Origin: Sphaerosporella brunnea
Lineage: Eukaryota > Ascomycota > Pezizomycetes > Pezizales > Pyronemataceae
Direction: 5' to 3'
DNA length: 64,000 bases
Assembly: GCA_008704415.1 (NCBI GenBank)
Contig: VXIS01000090.1
Location: 81,547 to 145,546 of the forward strand
In this document: piece after piece, positions 51,510 to 63,665 of the stretch
Numbering within the stretch: position 1 is the first letter of the stretch
Layout: the number at the start of each line of letters is the position of its first letter
Notes under the pieces: model-generated
The model's database searches: none
What the model was told of the DNA's origin: nothing
What the model saw: the letters and a program-made list of their open reading frames with translations, nothing else
Position numbers and translations under genes: made by a program

Positions 51510-54129
51510 CTATTCCTTTGTAGCCGTTTCCGAAGCCGTCTCAGCTGCCGTCTCCGAAGCCGTCTCAGCTGCCGTTTCGTGCGAAGGAATCTTCTGCAAC
51601 CAGTACGTCTTCAAAGCTTCGTTGCTCGCCAAGCTCGGCGACTTAACCAAGGGGTCAACACCTTTTGAGTTTTTCGGGAACGCAATGACGTCCTTCACAC
51701 TGTCCGTCCCCATCATAACTGCAAGCAACCGATCGAAGCCAAGCGCAATTCCCGCATGTGGGGGACATCCGCTCGCCAAAACCTCAAGAAGATGGTCGAA
51801 CTGGTGGAGTTTGTCCGGATGTACCTTGATGACTTCTTCCAGGATATACCGCTGCAGGTCCGGATCGTGTATTCTCCTTGAACCGCCACCCAATTCAATA
51901 CCGTTAACTACGATATCATAGTGTTCCGCCCGGACCCTGTGGGGCTCGGTAAAAAGCAGGTCGATGTCGTCTTCATGGGGAGCTGTGAACGGATGATGAG
52001 TCGAAGCAAGGCCAGCGGTGCCACTCTGGCCGGGTTCAGACTCGTCGACAGGAGAGAACAGAGGAAAATCGACTATCCAAGTAAACGCGAAGACCTTCGG
52101 TACGTCCAAAACGCCGGCTTCAACGGCCTTGTTTATCAAAGCCTGCCGCAGTCTTCCGAGCCTTGTGCTCCCACCCTACCACATGTCAGCATGCAGCACG
52201 CACAAGAGAAGGCATTCAACTTACCGACAGCCTCCCAGGCTTGTAATTCACCATGATAACCATGTCACCATCGTATAATTCTAGGTGATCATTTATATTC
52301 TCGACTTCTTGCGCTGATAAACCATGCTCTGGTACGCCGTTGGCTGTATCTTCGCCGGCTATGTAAGACATAAATGCATCAGGCCCTTCGCACTGGTGCT
52401 CCGCCAGAAATTCCTGTTGAAGTTTCTTCATTACCTCTGGCGATTGACGTCCCTTGCGTATGTAGAAAGTGTCGACCATCTGAATACCCTTTCGAGTATG
52501 CCGGTAGGGGACACGATGAATCTGCTGTCATCAGCAAATGAAAGTGCACCTAGCTTTCAACAGAACAAACCTTCAGCTTTGCAAAGCGCAGGTCGGGTTT
52601 ATCAATGCCGTATGACCTCATCGCTTCGTAGTAGGTCATCTTGTTGAAGTTATAAGGGACGTCGACTTCCAAGACGCCTAAGAACAGCTCTCGAATAAGT
52701 CGCTGGATGACGTCTACGACATCTGTTTGTCGGGCAAACGACATTTCCAAGTCGAGCTGCGTAAATTCGGGCTGCCTGTCCGCACGCAAGTCCTCGTCCC
52801 TAAAACATTTGGCGAACTGGAAGTACCGCGCCACACCACTGGCCATGAGAATCTGTTTGTATTGCTGGGGCGACTGAGGGAGAGCGTAGCACATCCCACC
52901 ACCATTCTCTTTGCTGCGAGTGGGGACGAGAAATTCCCTCGCTCCTTCAGGAGTGGACTTGAAGAGCAAAGGCGTTTCGACCTCCATGAACCCATTCCTA
53001 CGCAGGAAATACCGGGCTCTAGCACTCACATCATCTCTCATGCGCAAGGCACGTCTAAGCGGCTCATAAGTGCGCAACTGAAGGTGCCTCTTTTCTGGGG
53101 GGAAGATCGTTTCCGGGGTGTAAGTCAAGGGTGATACCGAGTTGAGTTGCTTCAACGACTTCAGCCGAATCTCTGGCTTATTTTCTGGCTTTGACCCCTT
53201 CCAGTCCTTCTCGCCCAAGCCTTCGGGTGCTGGCGGCAGGTTCGGAGCGACAACCACGCCTTGGATAGCCACCGGCACAAAGGGGGGAAGTTTAAGCAGC
53301 GCAGTATGCGCCGCCTTTTCTTCCTCGGTGCAATCGTCTTCGATCGTAGAAACAAGTTGAATCGCGTTCTCGGGACCGGATAGGAAGTCATAGAGCATCA
53401 AGAAGGTTGTTTTTCGATTGGATTTGCGGACGGATTTGATGAATCCGTGGATAGTTACGTCGAGGTTTTCATGGCGATCAGATATTTCGCCAACTGTATG
53501 CGTGGCTCGTGGAAACTTGACTGCACACATTAGAGTCCTTCCACAACTGCGAATACGTAGAGGGCAAAGTCACACTTCGATTGTGCCTCCCTCAGAACTG
53601 GGGGAAGCTCAGAAGGATCTATTGGCTCTCGGACCGGTGCTCGTCCTGGCAACCGTCGCCCACTGGCGTGGCCTGGGAGCGGAGCGAGCAGCATTTCGTA
53701 GGTCTTATCGACCTTCGAAGCATCCTTTATGGAAAAAGGTAACACATCAGATGCATCCTTTGATTCCACCTTCTTCACCTTTGCCAAAAACCTCTGGACG
53801 TCTGTGGTGGTGAGACGCTTGGGTCGTCGCCACTCCGGCTTGTCCAAGTCCAACCTAGATGCGTTCAATTTAACTCTCACTGGATCCGCCAGCGGATACT
53901 CCTCTTCTTTGGATTGTCTATCGTCTTCGGGAGCATTTGTCGCTTTGTCGGGAGTGTCTGAAGATTTTTCAGAGAATTTTCGCGACTGGAATCCCAATGG
54001 CTGACGGCCTGCCGACATCAGGCTGCGCTGACCGGGACGACGAGACCGCAAAGCAGAGGCGGGTGAAAGGGAGCCATGATTCAAGATTCGTATTCGACAG
54101 CGAGGGCATATGCGCGAAACCGTCGACAT
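51510..54129 (-). CDS. MSD1: Mitochondrial aspartyl-tRNA synthetase with long N-extension
   Basis: Class IIb synthetase charging mitochondrial tRNA-Asp. Proposed exons: 54129-53574, 53520-52571, 52521-52225 and 52175-51510; 822 residues. Anticodon-binding OB fold (VTIHGFIKSVRK), motif 2 RYFQFAKCFRDEDLRADRQP with the E-F-T-Q-L-D-L-E strand, and C-terminal motif 3 GIALGFDRLLAVMMG are present. The first intron is 53 bases with a CTAAT branch-like site. It joins a 185-residue extension (Cys-x2-Cys near the N-terminus, presequence-like) to KFPRATHTVGE. Without splicing that extension would be a separate frame ending in an overlapping TAATG. The C-terminus carries an ETAAETAS repeat. Confidence 0.9.
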
Positions 54130-56299
54130 GGCGTTTGGGAGCTTCGTCTCGTGTGGGCGAGGAGGGGGTGGGGCGACGTGTCTGAGTTCTCAACCTACTT
54201 CGTTAGAGTGTCCGCCAAGCAAAAGAAGTTTGGAGTGCTAAACTTGCGTTCGCGATCACTCGCCAGAAATTGTATCTAATCACCACTGGCAGCTAGAGAC
54301 AACTCGTGGAAGAATAGTTAAATGAGCAGCAGCACTTTTCTCACTGCACGTCCTTTGTACATCACTCCGTGGCCGCTTAGTTTATGGTGAAAGTGCATTT
54401 CTGGGAACGGCAGGCGTAGCCAAAGTCACGTGGAATTTTGGCCGGCCAAGCCAAAAGGTCTCATAAAAGCCCAACGTGCCATCGTTCTCCCTTTTTTTTC
54501 CTCATCCTTCCAAGTTTTACAAGTATGCTCCCACATTTCACAAACCTCCAATTTCAATGCTAATAACATTCACAGATGATGAAAGCCTAGCGTGCAGTCT
54601 ATGATTAGATCCCCCCGCCCTCGTGCATCTGTACTCTCCTCCGCTTCGGCGGGCTGGCTCAAGGGTCTTTGCTTCGTTGGTGGTTGGTGGATGGTGATAT
54701 AGGCGTTTGGGCACAACATACCTTGTTACCTTTCCAGGCGCTTTATGGCATCTCTGACCCAAACTGGAAGGATTTATCTCTCATTTTCGCTGTTTTCATG
54801 ATCCTGTTTTGTTCCTTTGTAGTTTGAATCAAGTCTTTTTTTTTGTTTTTCCATATGCGACTTGTCTTTTCCTCTGTGATATCTTGTGGTCTCTTTCCTC
54901 TGAATTCGCGCCTTCGGGCATTCATTCATTCAATCGCACACAAGGTGGAGTCCTAGGCGAGAGATCCTTTGGCTCAGTATATGTCTGCGATACAGCAAGG
55001 TTTGGTATGATCGTTCTCTGATCACCATGGCAGAGTAAGGGCAACGGATGAACACCTGAGACTGTGGTATTTGTCTTGCCCGGAGTTGTCGGTACGCCGA
55101 CCAACTACGCTATCATATCGGCCTTCATGCTGGTACGATGTTGTAGGACTGCTACATTTTCGACCTACATGCCCACATTCACAGTGATCCAAGTCATCAG
55201 ATATCACTAGTAATGCTCCGAGCTAACCATTTATCTTCTCATCTTGAATTTTTCCATTGTCTTCGAATTCTCGCCAGGGGTGGAAGGTACTTCCACCACA
55301 CATTTCAAGACCCCATTCTCCGGGTTGTCTCTCACCTCACAATGTATCACTCGCTGTCTTTGTTTGGAGTGGAAATTTGCAAACGACATATTTGAGAGTT
55401 CGCGATTTCATCTTAAATTCTAAATCGACGATGGCAACCGAGGATTCCGAGTATAAAATTTAGAATTTATATTGAAATCGCAAACTCTTTATTAAACCGG
55501 CGACCTTATAAACCGTATCAGTCCGCGATACAAGCCGAAGGTCTGTTCTGAATAAGACGAATGGAAGGATGATTTTGGGTTAGAAGCATGGGAACCACTT
55601 TGCTAATCACAGTAAACACAACCTACCTTCCTGGACCAGATGATTATTATATTCCGGAGGTTCCTGCCTGGTCTCTTCTTCATCAGAATATCAAACGACG
55701 ATCACCGCGGACGGGCAGGCAGCTACACGGGAGATCTCGAGGTGGTGGTGGCACAGAGAACACCATCCACGCGTCCGACCGTTTTTCTCCTCCCCACCTG
55801 CAGAACCACTTTCGTTTCCCTGATCGCCGTTGTTTTCGTGAAACTTGCCACATCACTCTGCGCCTGGGCCGGCACCCCCCCCCACCTCAAGTGCAATAAA
55901 CACTTCGTTTTCTCCAACTGACAGCAGCGTCTGTCGTTTGAATCTGCGATCGCGATCTCGACGAATAGATATATCCTCATCCCCACCCTCGCTGCTGCAT
56001 TAGTGCAAGCCACCCCATCACCGAAAGTCGCGACAATAGCGCGCTCGGAACTCCCGGAACCCCCAGCGAGCGACTGACCCACAACAGCTACCTACCGTCA
56101 AGGAGAGAGAGAGATAAAGTGCAAGAGACACGGCTCGCAACCGAAAGCACCGCCAAAACAAGAGACAGTGACGTACCGCGAGAGAGGAAGTCCTGCTGCG
56201 CGCTTCGGCAAAGTCATTCGCGACCTGCCCAGCGCACTGGGAAGAGAATACTACCTGGGCCGCCGGAGGAGGGACGTCGAGGCTTCCGCAAGAGGATCC
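54130..56299. other. Intergenic, about 2.2 kb
   Basis: No gene. Contains one hairpin element (55394-55489) and CT-rich leader sequence of the AP180 gene from about 55900. Confidence 0.5.
55394..55489. repeat. 96-base hairpin element
   Basis: GAGAGTTCGCGATTTCATCT continuing to AATTCTAAAT is mirrored by ATTTAGAATTTATATTGAAA then TCGCAAACTCTT: arms of 32 bases with about five mismatches around a 32-base loop. Probably a minimal MITE. Confidence 0.65.
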
Positions 56300-58510
56300 A
56301 TGGCGAGTTCATTCGAGAAGTCGGTGAAGGTCAGTTGTCGCAAAACCAACTTCACCTCAGTTGGAAGTCGCATCAGGGGACAGAGAAGGGAATGCTAACT
56401 GCGGAGTAGGGGGCTACCAAACACAAGCTCGCAGCACCGAAGGCCAAATATGTCGAGCACATTCTTATCGCGACGCATGCGGGTGAGGCGGGGATTGCGG
56501 AGGTGTTCAGAGCCATCAACAATAGGCTGAGAGATAATTCATGGACTGTAGGCTATCATGGCTCAGTTGGTCTTTTGTCGGCAGTGCTGATGTCGTCTAG
56601 ACTGTCTTTAAAGCTTTGATTGTCGTTCATTACATGATGCGTGAGGGGGAGCGAGATGTCACATTGCGTTATCTCCGGCGAAACCCACGGCTGATAACTT
56701 TGTCGCACTATTCGGACGGTTCGTAGTGGCATTCAGGCGCAGCTCCGAGGGCCCGGCTAACCTCGTCGCAGCACAGATACAAGGACGAAACATACGCAAC
56801 TACTCTAATTACTTGACTGAGCGCGCGAGGACATACGGCGATGTACGAACGGATTTTGTTCGGGATGGCCAAGGCCGTCTACGAAAGCTGAGCGTCGAGA
56901 AAGGGTTGTTGCGGGAGGTCGAGTGTGTCCAGTTGCAATAAAGGCATTGCTTAAGTGCAACGTAAGCCACGATTTTATACAGGTCTGGACTACCCAAAAG
57001 GTTGTTGCTGATCGGTGTGCTGGCAGTTCCTGGACGACGAGGCGGACAATGAAATTACGCTACTTGCATTCAGGTTGCTGGTGTCGGACCTTTTGGAGCT
57101 TTTCCATGTCGTCAATGAGGGCGTTATCAATGTTCTTGGTCAGCCAGCCCACCTGTGCGTACAATTGTGAATGCAGGACTAATCATCTCTCACAGAACAC
57201 TACTTCGAAATGTCACGTTACGATGCCGAGCGGGCCCTCAGAATATACAAGGTCTTCACCGAACAAACGGCAGATGTGGTGGATTTTCTCCAAGCGGCGC
57301 GCAGAGTAGAGACATCGACACGGTTGCAAATCCCCAATATAAAGCATGCGCCGACTAGCTTGACCTCGTCCTGGAAGAATACTTGAACGATCCTGATTTC
57401 GATGTAAACAGGAGACAGTATTTGGCTCAGAAGGAGGCGAAGGATAACGGAGGAGCGGCGAAGCCCCCGCAACCTGGCGGCGCAAAGACAGCACCTGCAC
57501 AAATGGGACCTACGCCAACTGCATCAGCAGCACCAAAAGAGCCCCCAAAGATTGCACCAGATCTCATCGACTTTTTCGAGAGCATAGAGACGGAGCAAAC
57601 CCCAATGTTTGCAAACCAACCAGTACAGCAGCAACAAATGGCATCTCAAATGACTGGGATTGCGCCGCCGCAGATGATGGCAAATCCCTATGGGCAGCAG
57701 ATGTACGGAGTACCGCCGCAGCAGCAAATGATGTCCCAACACCAGCTGTTGCCCAACCAAACAGGCGGTTTCCCGATGGGCTACCAACAGAACAATAATC
57801 CTTTCCCTCAGCAACCAGTAAGCGAACTCCCAGCTCAACCGGTGCAGTCGCATTTCACCGGAACTGGGTTTGGCGGCTACACACCGCAGGACCAGCAACA
57901 CATTATCCCCGAGCTTCCTGCTATACCCCAGCAGTTTGTGCAGCAACAGCATCAACAACAGCCACCACCACCACCGCCACCACCACCACCACCAGCAGTA
58001 GCAGCGGGCCTACAGGTCCCATCACAGACAGGCCACAATCCATTCCGCCAGTCGATGCTGATGGCAAACTCCACCGGAGGGTTTGGCACCTCTACTCCGT
58101 CATTACCTCAGCAGCAGCAGCAGCAACAACAATCAAAATCGACCAACCCCTTCGCACGCACAACGCAAACGCCGCCAACAATTCTCACCGCCGCATCGCC
58201 TACACAGAATAACATGGTGGGACGATCCGCCACGACAGCTGGCAGCGGCACCAACCCCTTCGCGCGCAGCTCCGGTATCTCGCCACAGCCCACCGGCGGA
58301 TCCGCACTGTCAGTTCCTGGCGGCACAAATCCTTTCAGGGCGAGCATGATGTTGCAACAGCAGCAAGCGCAGATGCAGGCTCAAATGCAAGGGAACTTTT
58401 CGGGGCAGACGGGCACGATGGGTGGGCTGGAGACTCTGGAAACTGTACCGGTGTTCCCAAGATCTAACACTACCACTGAAACACCTCCCACCAACGGCGC
58501 GTGGCAATAG
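56300..58510 (+). CDS. AP180/YAP1801-like clathrin adaptor, two frame breaks
   Basis: ANTH-domain endocytic adaptor binding PIP2 and clathrin. Exons 56300-56329, 56410-56547, 56601-56718, 56772-56961, 57027-57138 and 57196-58510; about 634 residues if continuous. ANTH blocks: EKSVKGATKHKL, TVFKALIVVHYMMREGE, RKLSVEKGLLREVE, HYFEMSRYDAERALRIYK, IKHAPTSLTS. The C-terminal half is Gln/Pro-rich with several NPF motifs (NNPFPQ, HNPFRQ, TNPFAR, TNPFRA) that bind EH-domain proteins. The frame slips by one base near 56936-56941 and again near 57366-57372, each at a shortened homopolymer. This points to assembly error or recent decay. Confidence 0.88.
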
Positions 58511-59096
58511 GATTGGGCGGTATCTTGATCTTTGGATGCGGGTGCGTTTCGGTTGCTTCTTTTGTTTGTTTTCATCTGCTTTTCTTGTCCTGTCCCAGTC
58601 GGAGGATTCATACTCGGGGTGCCCAGCCCAAGGCATATACCCGCTTTTTAACGCCGATGTTTTTAAACCATTACACTTTTTTTTTCCTTTGCTTCTGGTG
58701 ATCCTCTCTTTGCTGCTTTTTTTGTCGGCAATTTTTTTTTCTGCAATAGTGCAACCGGGAGGGGAGGCAATTGTGTGTTACTTTGCTCTGCGTGCGTGCT
58801 TTCTCGCTCATTTTTTGGTATCCTGTGCGCGGTTCATCATCCGATGGGAATGTTTCTTTCGAACCATTTTTGGTGAGTGAGTGAGAACATATTTTGGGTG
58901 TGCATGTAGTATAAGCATTTTCCTTTTATTTTTACTTACTATACGGGATGCAGCAGCGAATGAGATTTCTAGCCGACCCGTTGTGTATAAATGCAGGTGG
59001 GGAGGAGAGAATAGACAAGAAAGTATCATATCGAGTGATATATTGTGATATATTACTATTACAGTAGTTACAGTTACACATCATGAGTGGTCTCGT
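58511..59096. other. Convergent 3' flanks
   Basis: T-rich runs (58676-58745) suit terminator and polyadenylation of the adaptor gene. No coding. Confidence 0.5.
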
Positions 59097-60503
59097 CTAA
59101 ACATCATCAGTAGTCTCATCATCGGTGTCGTCGGTAACCTTCTGGAGTCCTTCGCCGAAGAGGAAGCAGTCGACGTCGATTCTGAAGAACTTGCTGATGC
59201 GCTGGTCTGCGATGGGGCCGGGGAAGATCCAGTGGAACGCGGCCTCGTCGTTGCTGATCCAGATGAATTCGCAGTCTATGAAGTGGGCTGTTTCCCAAAG
59301 TTTGTTTAGTGATTGGAGGGAGGGGCATGAGCATCTGGATCGAGGAGGAGGACTTACGATCCGCAAATTGCTGATCTGCAATTTGGCCACGAGCTTTGAT
59401 GATTTTTGCGCCCGGCCATTCGGGCTCATCGGCAATCCTTAGGACTTGCGACAGGTCATCGACCACGAAGGTGTATTCACCGCGCGGGACGTTGATATCG
59501 CCCGTCAACTTTACGGCCTCGAGTTTATGTGGTGCGGTCTGAAGGAATAGGACCATCTCGATGCCGTGGAGGTGGTAATCGCCGACCCACACACCTTTCA
59601 GTGGGGTGGAAGGGCTGGGGGTGTACCACTCCTCTTGCAGAGCGGAAAAGGTCTCAACTTGTGACATCTCGTGCGTAGGGTGGTAGCGTAGCTGCTTTCG
59701 GAGGCGGAAGATGTCGACACATGCCTCCGAGAGGGATGTGGGTTGATGGCCTTTGCTCTTGAAGGCGGAGATGCTGACATTCCTGGCGCGCTCTGCAGCG
59801 GGAAGAGTAGATGGAGGCCATAGGGCCATGTTCGGATTTTGAGTGTGTAGGGGAATGGGCACGGCTCGTAGCAGGGTTGTGGATACGGCGGACAGGTTGG
59901 AGGGGTAGGTCAGCTCGCCTGTGTCTGGATCCGGTCGTCCAAATGGGGAGAGAGTTAACAGTGGCTCGGCCCATAGCTTGACGGTCAGAGTGAAGGTCGA
60001 GACCAGAACGGATGGATCGTGCGACCAGGTGTTTATTCTCGATGAGCATGGTGGTGCTAGCAATTGGTGGATCGCGATATCACCGGTCGATGGATTGTAG
60101 CGTGTGGCGACTACCAGGCCGCTGAAACGTCGGTCCGAATGCCAAAGCCGCGGAGCCAGCCAGAGATGCGGATGCAGGCTCCCGTACAGAGACTTGAAGC
60201 TCTCATACGGGCTGGGAGTGGCGATGCGGAGGGAGAAAAGAAGTGAGCTCCATAATTTGGGGAGGGAGGTGAGGTTGTGTAGACGGCGGTTGACACGCGA
60301 TATGAGTGCTAAGTCATGACCGGGGAGGAATTGCAGGGTTTGGATCAACAGTTCTGGCGAAAGTCAGGTGTTGAGGTCTCCAGTGGAGGGCAGCAAAACT
60401 AACCGTTGGGGAGCGAGAGAAGGGTTCGTTCCTGTGGGATTGGAGAAGGTACGGATAATTGTTGGAGGTGAGAATGGTCGTCGTCGTCGTTGGCATTGTC
60501 CAT
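59097..60503 (-). CDS. F-box protein
   Basis: Probable substrate receptor of an SCF ubiquitin ligase. Three exons, 60503-60404, 60353-59358 and 59287-59097; 428 residues. The F-box is formed only after splicing: LLSLPNELLIQTLQFLPG, then DLALISRVNRRLHNLTSLPKLW. The C-terminal half, with KGVWVGDYHLHGIEMVLF and GDINVPRGEYTFVVDDL, matches a common fungal F-box-associated region. The last exon ends in an acidic tail (DDTDDETTDD). The start is MDNANDDDD; the frame continues upstream through a 12-base repeat that is probably leader. Confidence 0.85.
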
Positions 60504-61467
60504 TGCGGCTGCGGCAGTTTTTTGATTGATGTCGTGGGTTTGGTCGTGGGTTTGGTCGTGGGTTTGGTCGTCTGGTGGGTCTGAATAGATATGGCGGGTG
60601 ATGTGGCGGGTGATGTGGCGGGTGGGTTGGTGGATCCGTATGAACATGATTCTGGATAGAGGTAATATGTAACAAAAAGCCCAGTGATAGGGCTACCTGA
60701 TTAATCTAAATTACGCGGTGCTACGGCATTCTGACAAATCGAATATAAATTCTTATTCAATATAAAATGCCGCATCAATTGCAATACCGTATAATCTCAT
60801 ATATAAGGTACACCCCCATTTTGGGACTAGCGCGGTTTCACAAACCGCACTAACCTATTTTGAACTAGTCCAATATCAGATTGGGGTGCCGGCCAAAAAA
60901 CAGCGTTGCGCGCGCTTCAATCTTCGTCCTTAAAACAAAACCAAACCCCATCATCTTCATCATACTCAGTGTCACTCAAAGCAGGAAAGAGGTCCTGCAC
61001 TACATAATTTCGCTTGACTCCTACAAGCCTGTCACTTCATCTGATGAATTCCGGAGGTTGCGCCGAGCCAGTCGAGTCATTATCCGTGATCGGAGCTTTT
61101 TCAAGCGTTCAGGCGTTAGGAAAGACCTAGGAGTGAAAAAGCATCAAGAGCTACCTATTGTCTGCTTGCCAGCACGGCCTCTTGGCCGCCCTCTTGGCCG
61201 CCCTCTTCTATTTCCCCTCACCGGCGCTGCTGGACCTTCTGCCGAGCCAGTCAAGTCGCCACCCCCGTGGGCAAATCGCCGCCCGTGAGTGAGTCGCCGC
61301 CCGTGAGTGAGTCGCTACCTGTGAGTGAGTCGCCGCCCGTGAGTGAGTCGCCGCCCGTGAGTGAGTCGCCACCCGTGAGTGAGTCGCTGCCTGTGAGCGA
61401 GTCGTCATCCGTGACTGGAGTTTTTTCAAGCGTTCAGACGTTAGGAAAGACTAGGAGTGAAAGAGCA
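60504..61467. other. Leader repeats and left flank of the pogo element
   Basis: Twelve-base repeats GGGTTTGGTCGT at 60535-60570 and a GTGATGTGGCGG repeat at 60598-60622 lie in the F-box leader. From 60798 CACCCCCATTTTGGGACTAG next to TA, plus GCGGTTTCACAAACCGC, could be the left terminus of the pogo element; the right terminus is not in the window. Confidence 0.4.
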
Positions 61468-61607
61468 TCAAGAGCTACCTATTGCCTGCTTGCCAGCACG
61501 GCCTCTTGGCCGCCCTCTTGGCCGCCCTCTTGGCCGCCCTCTTCTACTTCCTCTCACCGGTGCTGCTGGACCTTCCGCCGAGCCAGTCAAGTCGCCACCC
61601 GTGGGTA
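61100..61607. repeat. Internal duplication with 18-base minisatellites
   Basis: About 165 bases (61100-61265) recur at 61437-61607, including CTTGCCAGCACGGCCTCTTG and the GCCGCCCTCTTG repeat. Between and after them run GTGAGTGAGTCGCCGCCC-type 18-base repeats. The second copy lies inside the transposase tail. Confidence 0.85.
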
Positions 61608-62865
61608 AATCGCCGCCCGTGGGTAAATCGCCGCCTGTGAGCAAATCGCCGCCCGTGAGTGAGCCGCTGCCCATGGATGAGTCGCCGCCCGTGAGTGAGT
61701 CGCTGCCCGTGAGGGAGGCGCCGCCCGCAATCAAGTTGATGTCCGGGATGCCTAGGGAAGATTCTGTGCCGCTTTCATCGCTGCTGTCAAAATTTAGACC
61801 TGCCATCAGCTGAGCAAGATCCTCGCCTTGAGAATCACTTGTATCCGAAAACTCATCCTGCACTGCGCATCCTCGCGTCCTCCACTCTTTAATGCCAGAC
61901 CGCAGTACCTCTAGATCCAACCCTTTTACCGATAGCTCGTCATCACAGCTTCCGTCAATAGGAAGTGATAGGCCTAGACTTCGAAAGCTCCGTACAATGA
62001 CCTCCTGTCGGGTTGCGCAGAACTCTTCCCAAGCTTTTCCCACACAGCGCGTCATCATCACCCGCATTTTTCCAACTTCACTCTCCTTAACAATTGGAAC
62101 ATCTGCAGACTCCAGCTGGTCCAGCTCGTCATCAATGGTCTGTTTGAGGATATCTTTGAAAGGCCGGTTTACAGAAACATCAAGGGGTTGCACGAGACCA
62201 GTGCAGTCAGCTGGAACAAGCGAGAGTGTAATGTTCTGCTCTCGCAGAAAGGCTTTAACGGTGTCAGTCTTGTGGGACTTGAGAAGATCCATTACTAGAA
62301 GCGCCGGCTGTGTGTGGCGATCACCAAGGACAGGTAGCAGCATTTCTTGCAGCCAAAAAAGAATAATTGAACCATTAGCGTAACCTTTAGGGTTGAATTT
62401 AACAACCACCCGAGGATCGTATTGGGCTTCCTCCTGCTTTCGAGGTGCTTTTTTGTTTTCTTCTGCCCCACGAAAAATCAGAAGAGGCTTAACTCGTGCG
62501 ACGCCATCAGCAAAAATTGTAAGTTGTATTGTTGCCTGACGTTTATCCCAACCGAACCTTTTACTTCGAATCCAGATGGTTTTATTGCCTTTGAAATCGT
62601 AAGTTCGTCCAGTTAGATACTCCCAAGGAAGTGGTGTTTGATCCATGTTGAGAATGTGCGAGAGTAAAAACCGGCCCACCGCTGTAATCACCCCTCGTAG
62701 TGTATCTTCTGCACCATCACGCAATTGGGAATTTCTCCGGTTGAAACAGAGAAAGTTGATAATCATATCGCAATACTCTTTAGGCGGTTGCTGTGCTTTG
62801 TTGGTGACAATGCGAATTGCAATTTCGTTTCTGGATAAAAACTTGGCGAACCAGCCTTGAGACAT
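61468..62865 (-). CDS. Pogo-family DDE transposase, N-terminally truncated
   Basis: Fungal pogo/Tigger-type (DDE_1) transposase fragment of 465 residues. The triad is D75 (ILNMDQTPL), D193 (LLVMDLLKSH) and D229 (VQPLDVSVNRPF), a DD35D spacing. Only the last few residues of the CENP-B-type helix-turn-helix domain remain (GWFAKFLSR); the rest is missing because the frame is cut 14 bases upstream by LTR-like sequence. The tail (from about 375) has TGGDSLT-type repeats and ends in overlapping RGRPRGRPRGR motifs like an AT-hook. Not expected to be active alone. Confidence 0.85.
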   Translation of the reverse strand: MSQGWFAKFLSRNEIAIRIVTNKAQQPPKEYCDMIINFLCFNRRNSQLRDGAEDTLRGVITAVGRFLLSHILNMDQTPLPWEYLTGRTYDFKGNKTIWIRSKRFGWDKRQATIQLTIFADGVARVKPLLIFRGAEENKKAPRKQEEAQYDPRVVVKFNPKGYANGSIILFWLQEMLLPVLGDRHTQPALLVMDLLKSHKTDTVKAFLREQNITLSLVPADCTGLVQPLDVSVNRPFKDILKQTIDDELDQLESADVPIVKESEVGKMRVMMTRCVGKAWEEFCATRQEVIVRSFRSLGLSLPIDGSCDDELSVKGLDLEVLRSGIKEWRTRGCAVQDEFSDTSDSQGEDLAQLMAGLNFDSSDESGTESSLGIPDINLIAGGASLTGSDSLTGGDSSMGSGSLTGGDLLTGGDLPTGGDLPTGGDLTGSAEGPAAPVRGSRRGRPRGRPRGRPRGRAGKQAIGSS

Positions 62866-62878
62866 GTTGAAAACATGG

Positions 62879-63665
62879 TGTCACGGGTATGGTCACGTGA
62901 CATGTGCTCTAAGTAGTCAGCTAGGGAAATAGAATAGAGTCTGCATAGTGATCGCCTCGAGGGCACGTGATAGCCGGGTGGCTCCGGATCATAGTAGCTA
63001 GCTTGAGTGACGCTATAGAAGAACTCGGAGATCGGGTGCCTCAGGTGGGACGCTACCTGGGAAGAGCATCCGGTTCGGAGATAACTATAGTATAGGCTGT
63101 TGTTAGAGCTCTTCCGAGATATCTTCGTTGACCTGCCTGTTCCAGGAACTAGCCTGACGATCGGAGGGGTCAGGAGTGATCAACCGGAAGGCGTAGAGCC
63201 GAAAAAGGGAAGAATCACTCGGCCTAGAACCTCCATAGTAAGTGTGGTTGTTGCGTAGGGCATGCGACGCAGAAGATCGGGAGATGGAGCCAATAGGGCT
63301 GAGCATCTTCCTGCAACACGAGAATACAACGCTTACAGAGCGGGGTATCCGGGTGCGACCCATGTCTATGACTCATGATTTGGAATCAAAGAGTGAGTCA
63401 TAGGAAGGTGGGGCGATCTCTGTGCGCGCCTGACGCCCGCAGTCGTAGAGACTGTCGGAAAGCCAGCAAGGAGTAAAGGCTGAGTATTACTCAGGGAGAC
63501 GGTAGTCTCTGGAGCGGCGTTCTACTATAAGTAGGATTGCTTCCGCCGAGAGAACCCCTTTATCTTCAGCAATAAGAACCATTAGTGTCCACCCGACAGA
63601 ATAGCCCTTAAAATTCTATTGTTTAGGATTTAGTTTCTTAAGGTCCTGAGTTCAATTCCACGACA
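62879..63665 (+). mobile_element. Putative LTR of a retrotransposon
   Basis: Begins TGTCACGGG and ends CCACGACA, with a TATAA box at 63525 and AATAA at 63571, the order expected of an LTR. Three bases after its end comes TGGTAGACAGAGCC, close to the initiator-Met primer-binding site (one inserted base). An alternative end is CCCGACA at 63598. A second LTR is not visible, so this is provisional. Confidence 0.5.

Noticed and set aside
51525..51590. CRISPR-like 24-base repeat
   Set aside because: It is a coding repeat in the C-terminal tail of the aspartyl-tRNA synthetase; there are no spacers.
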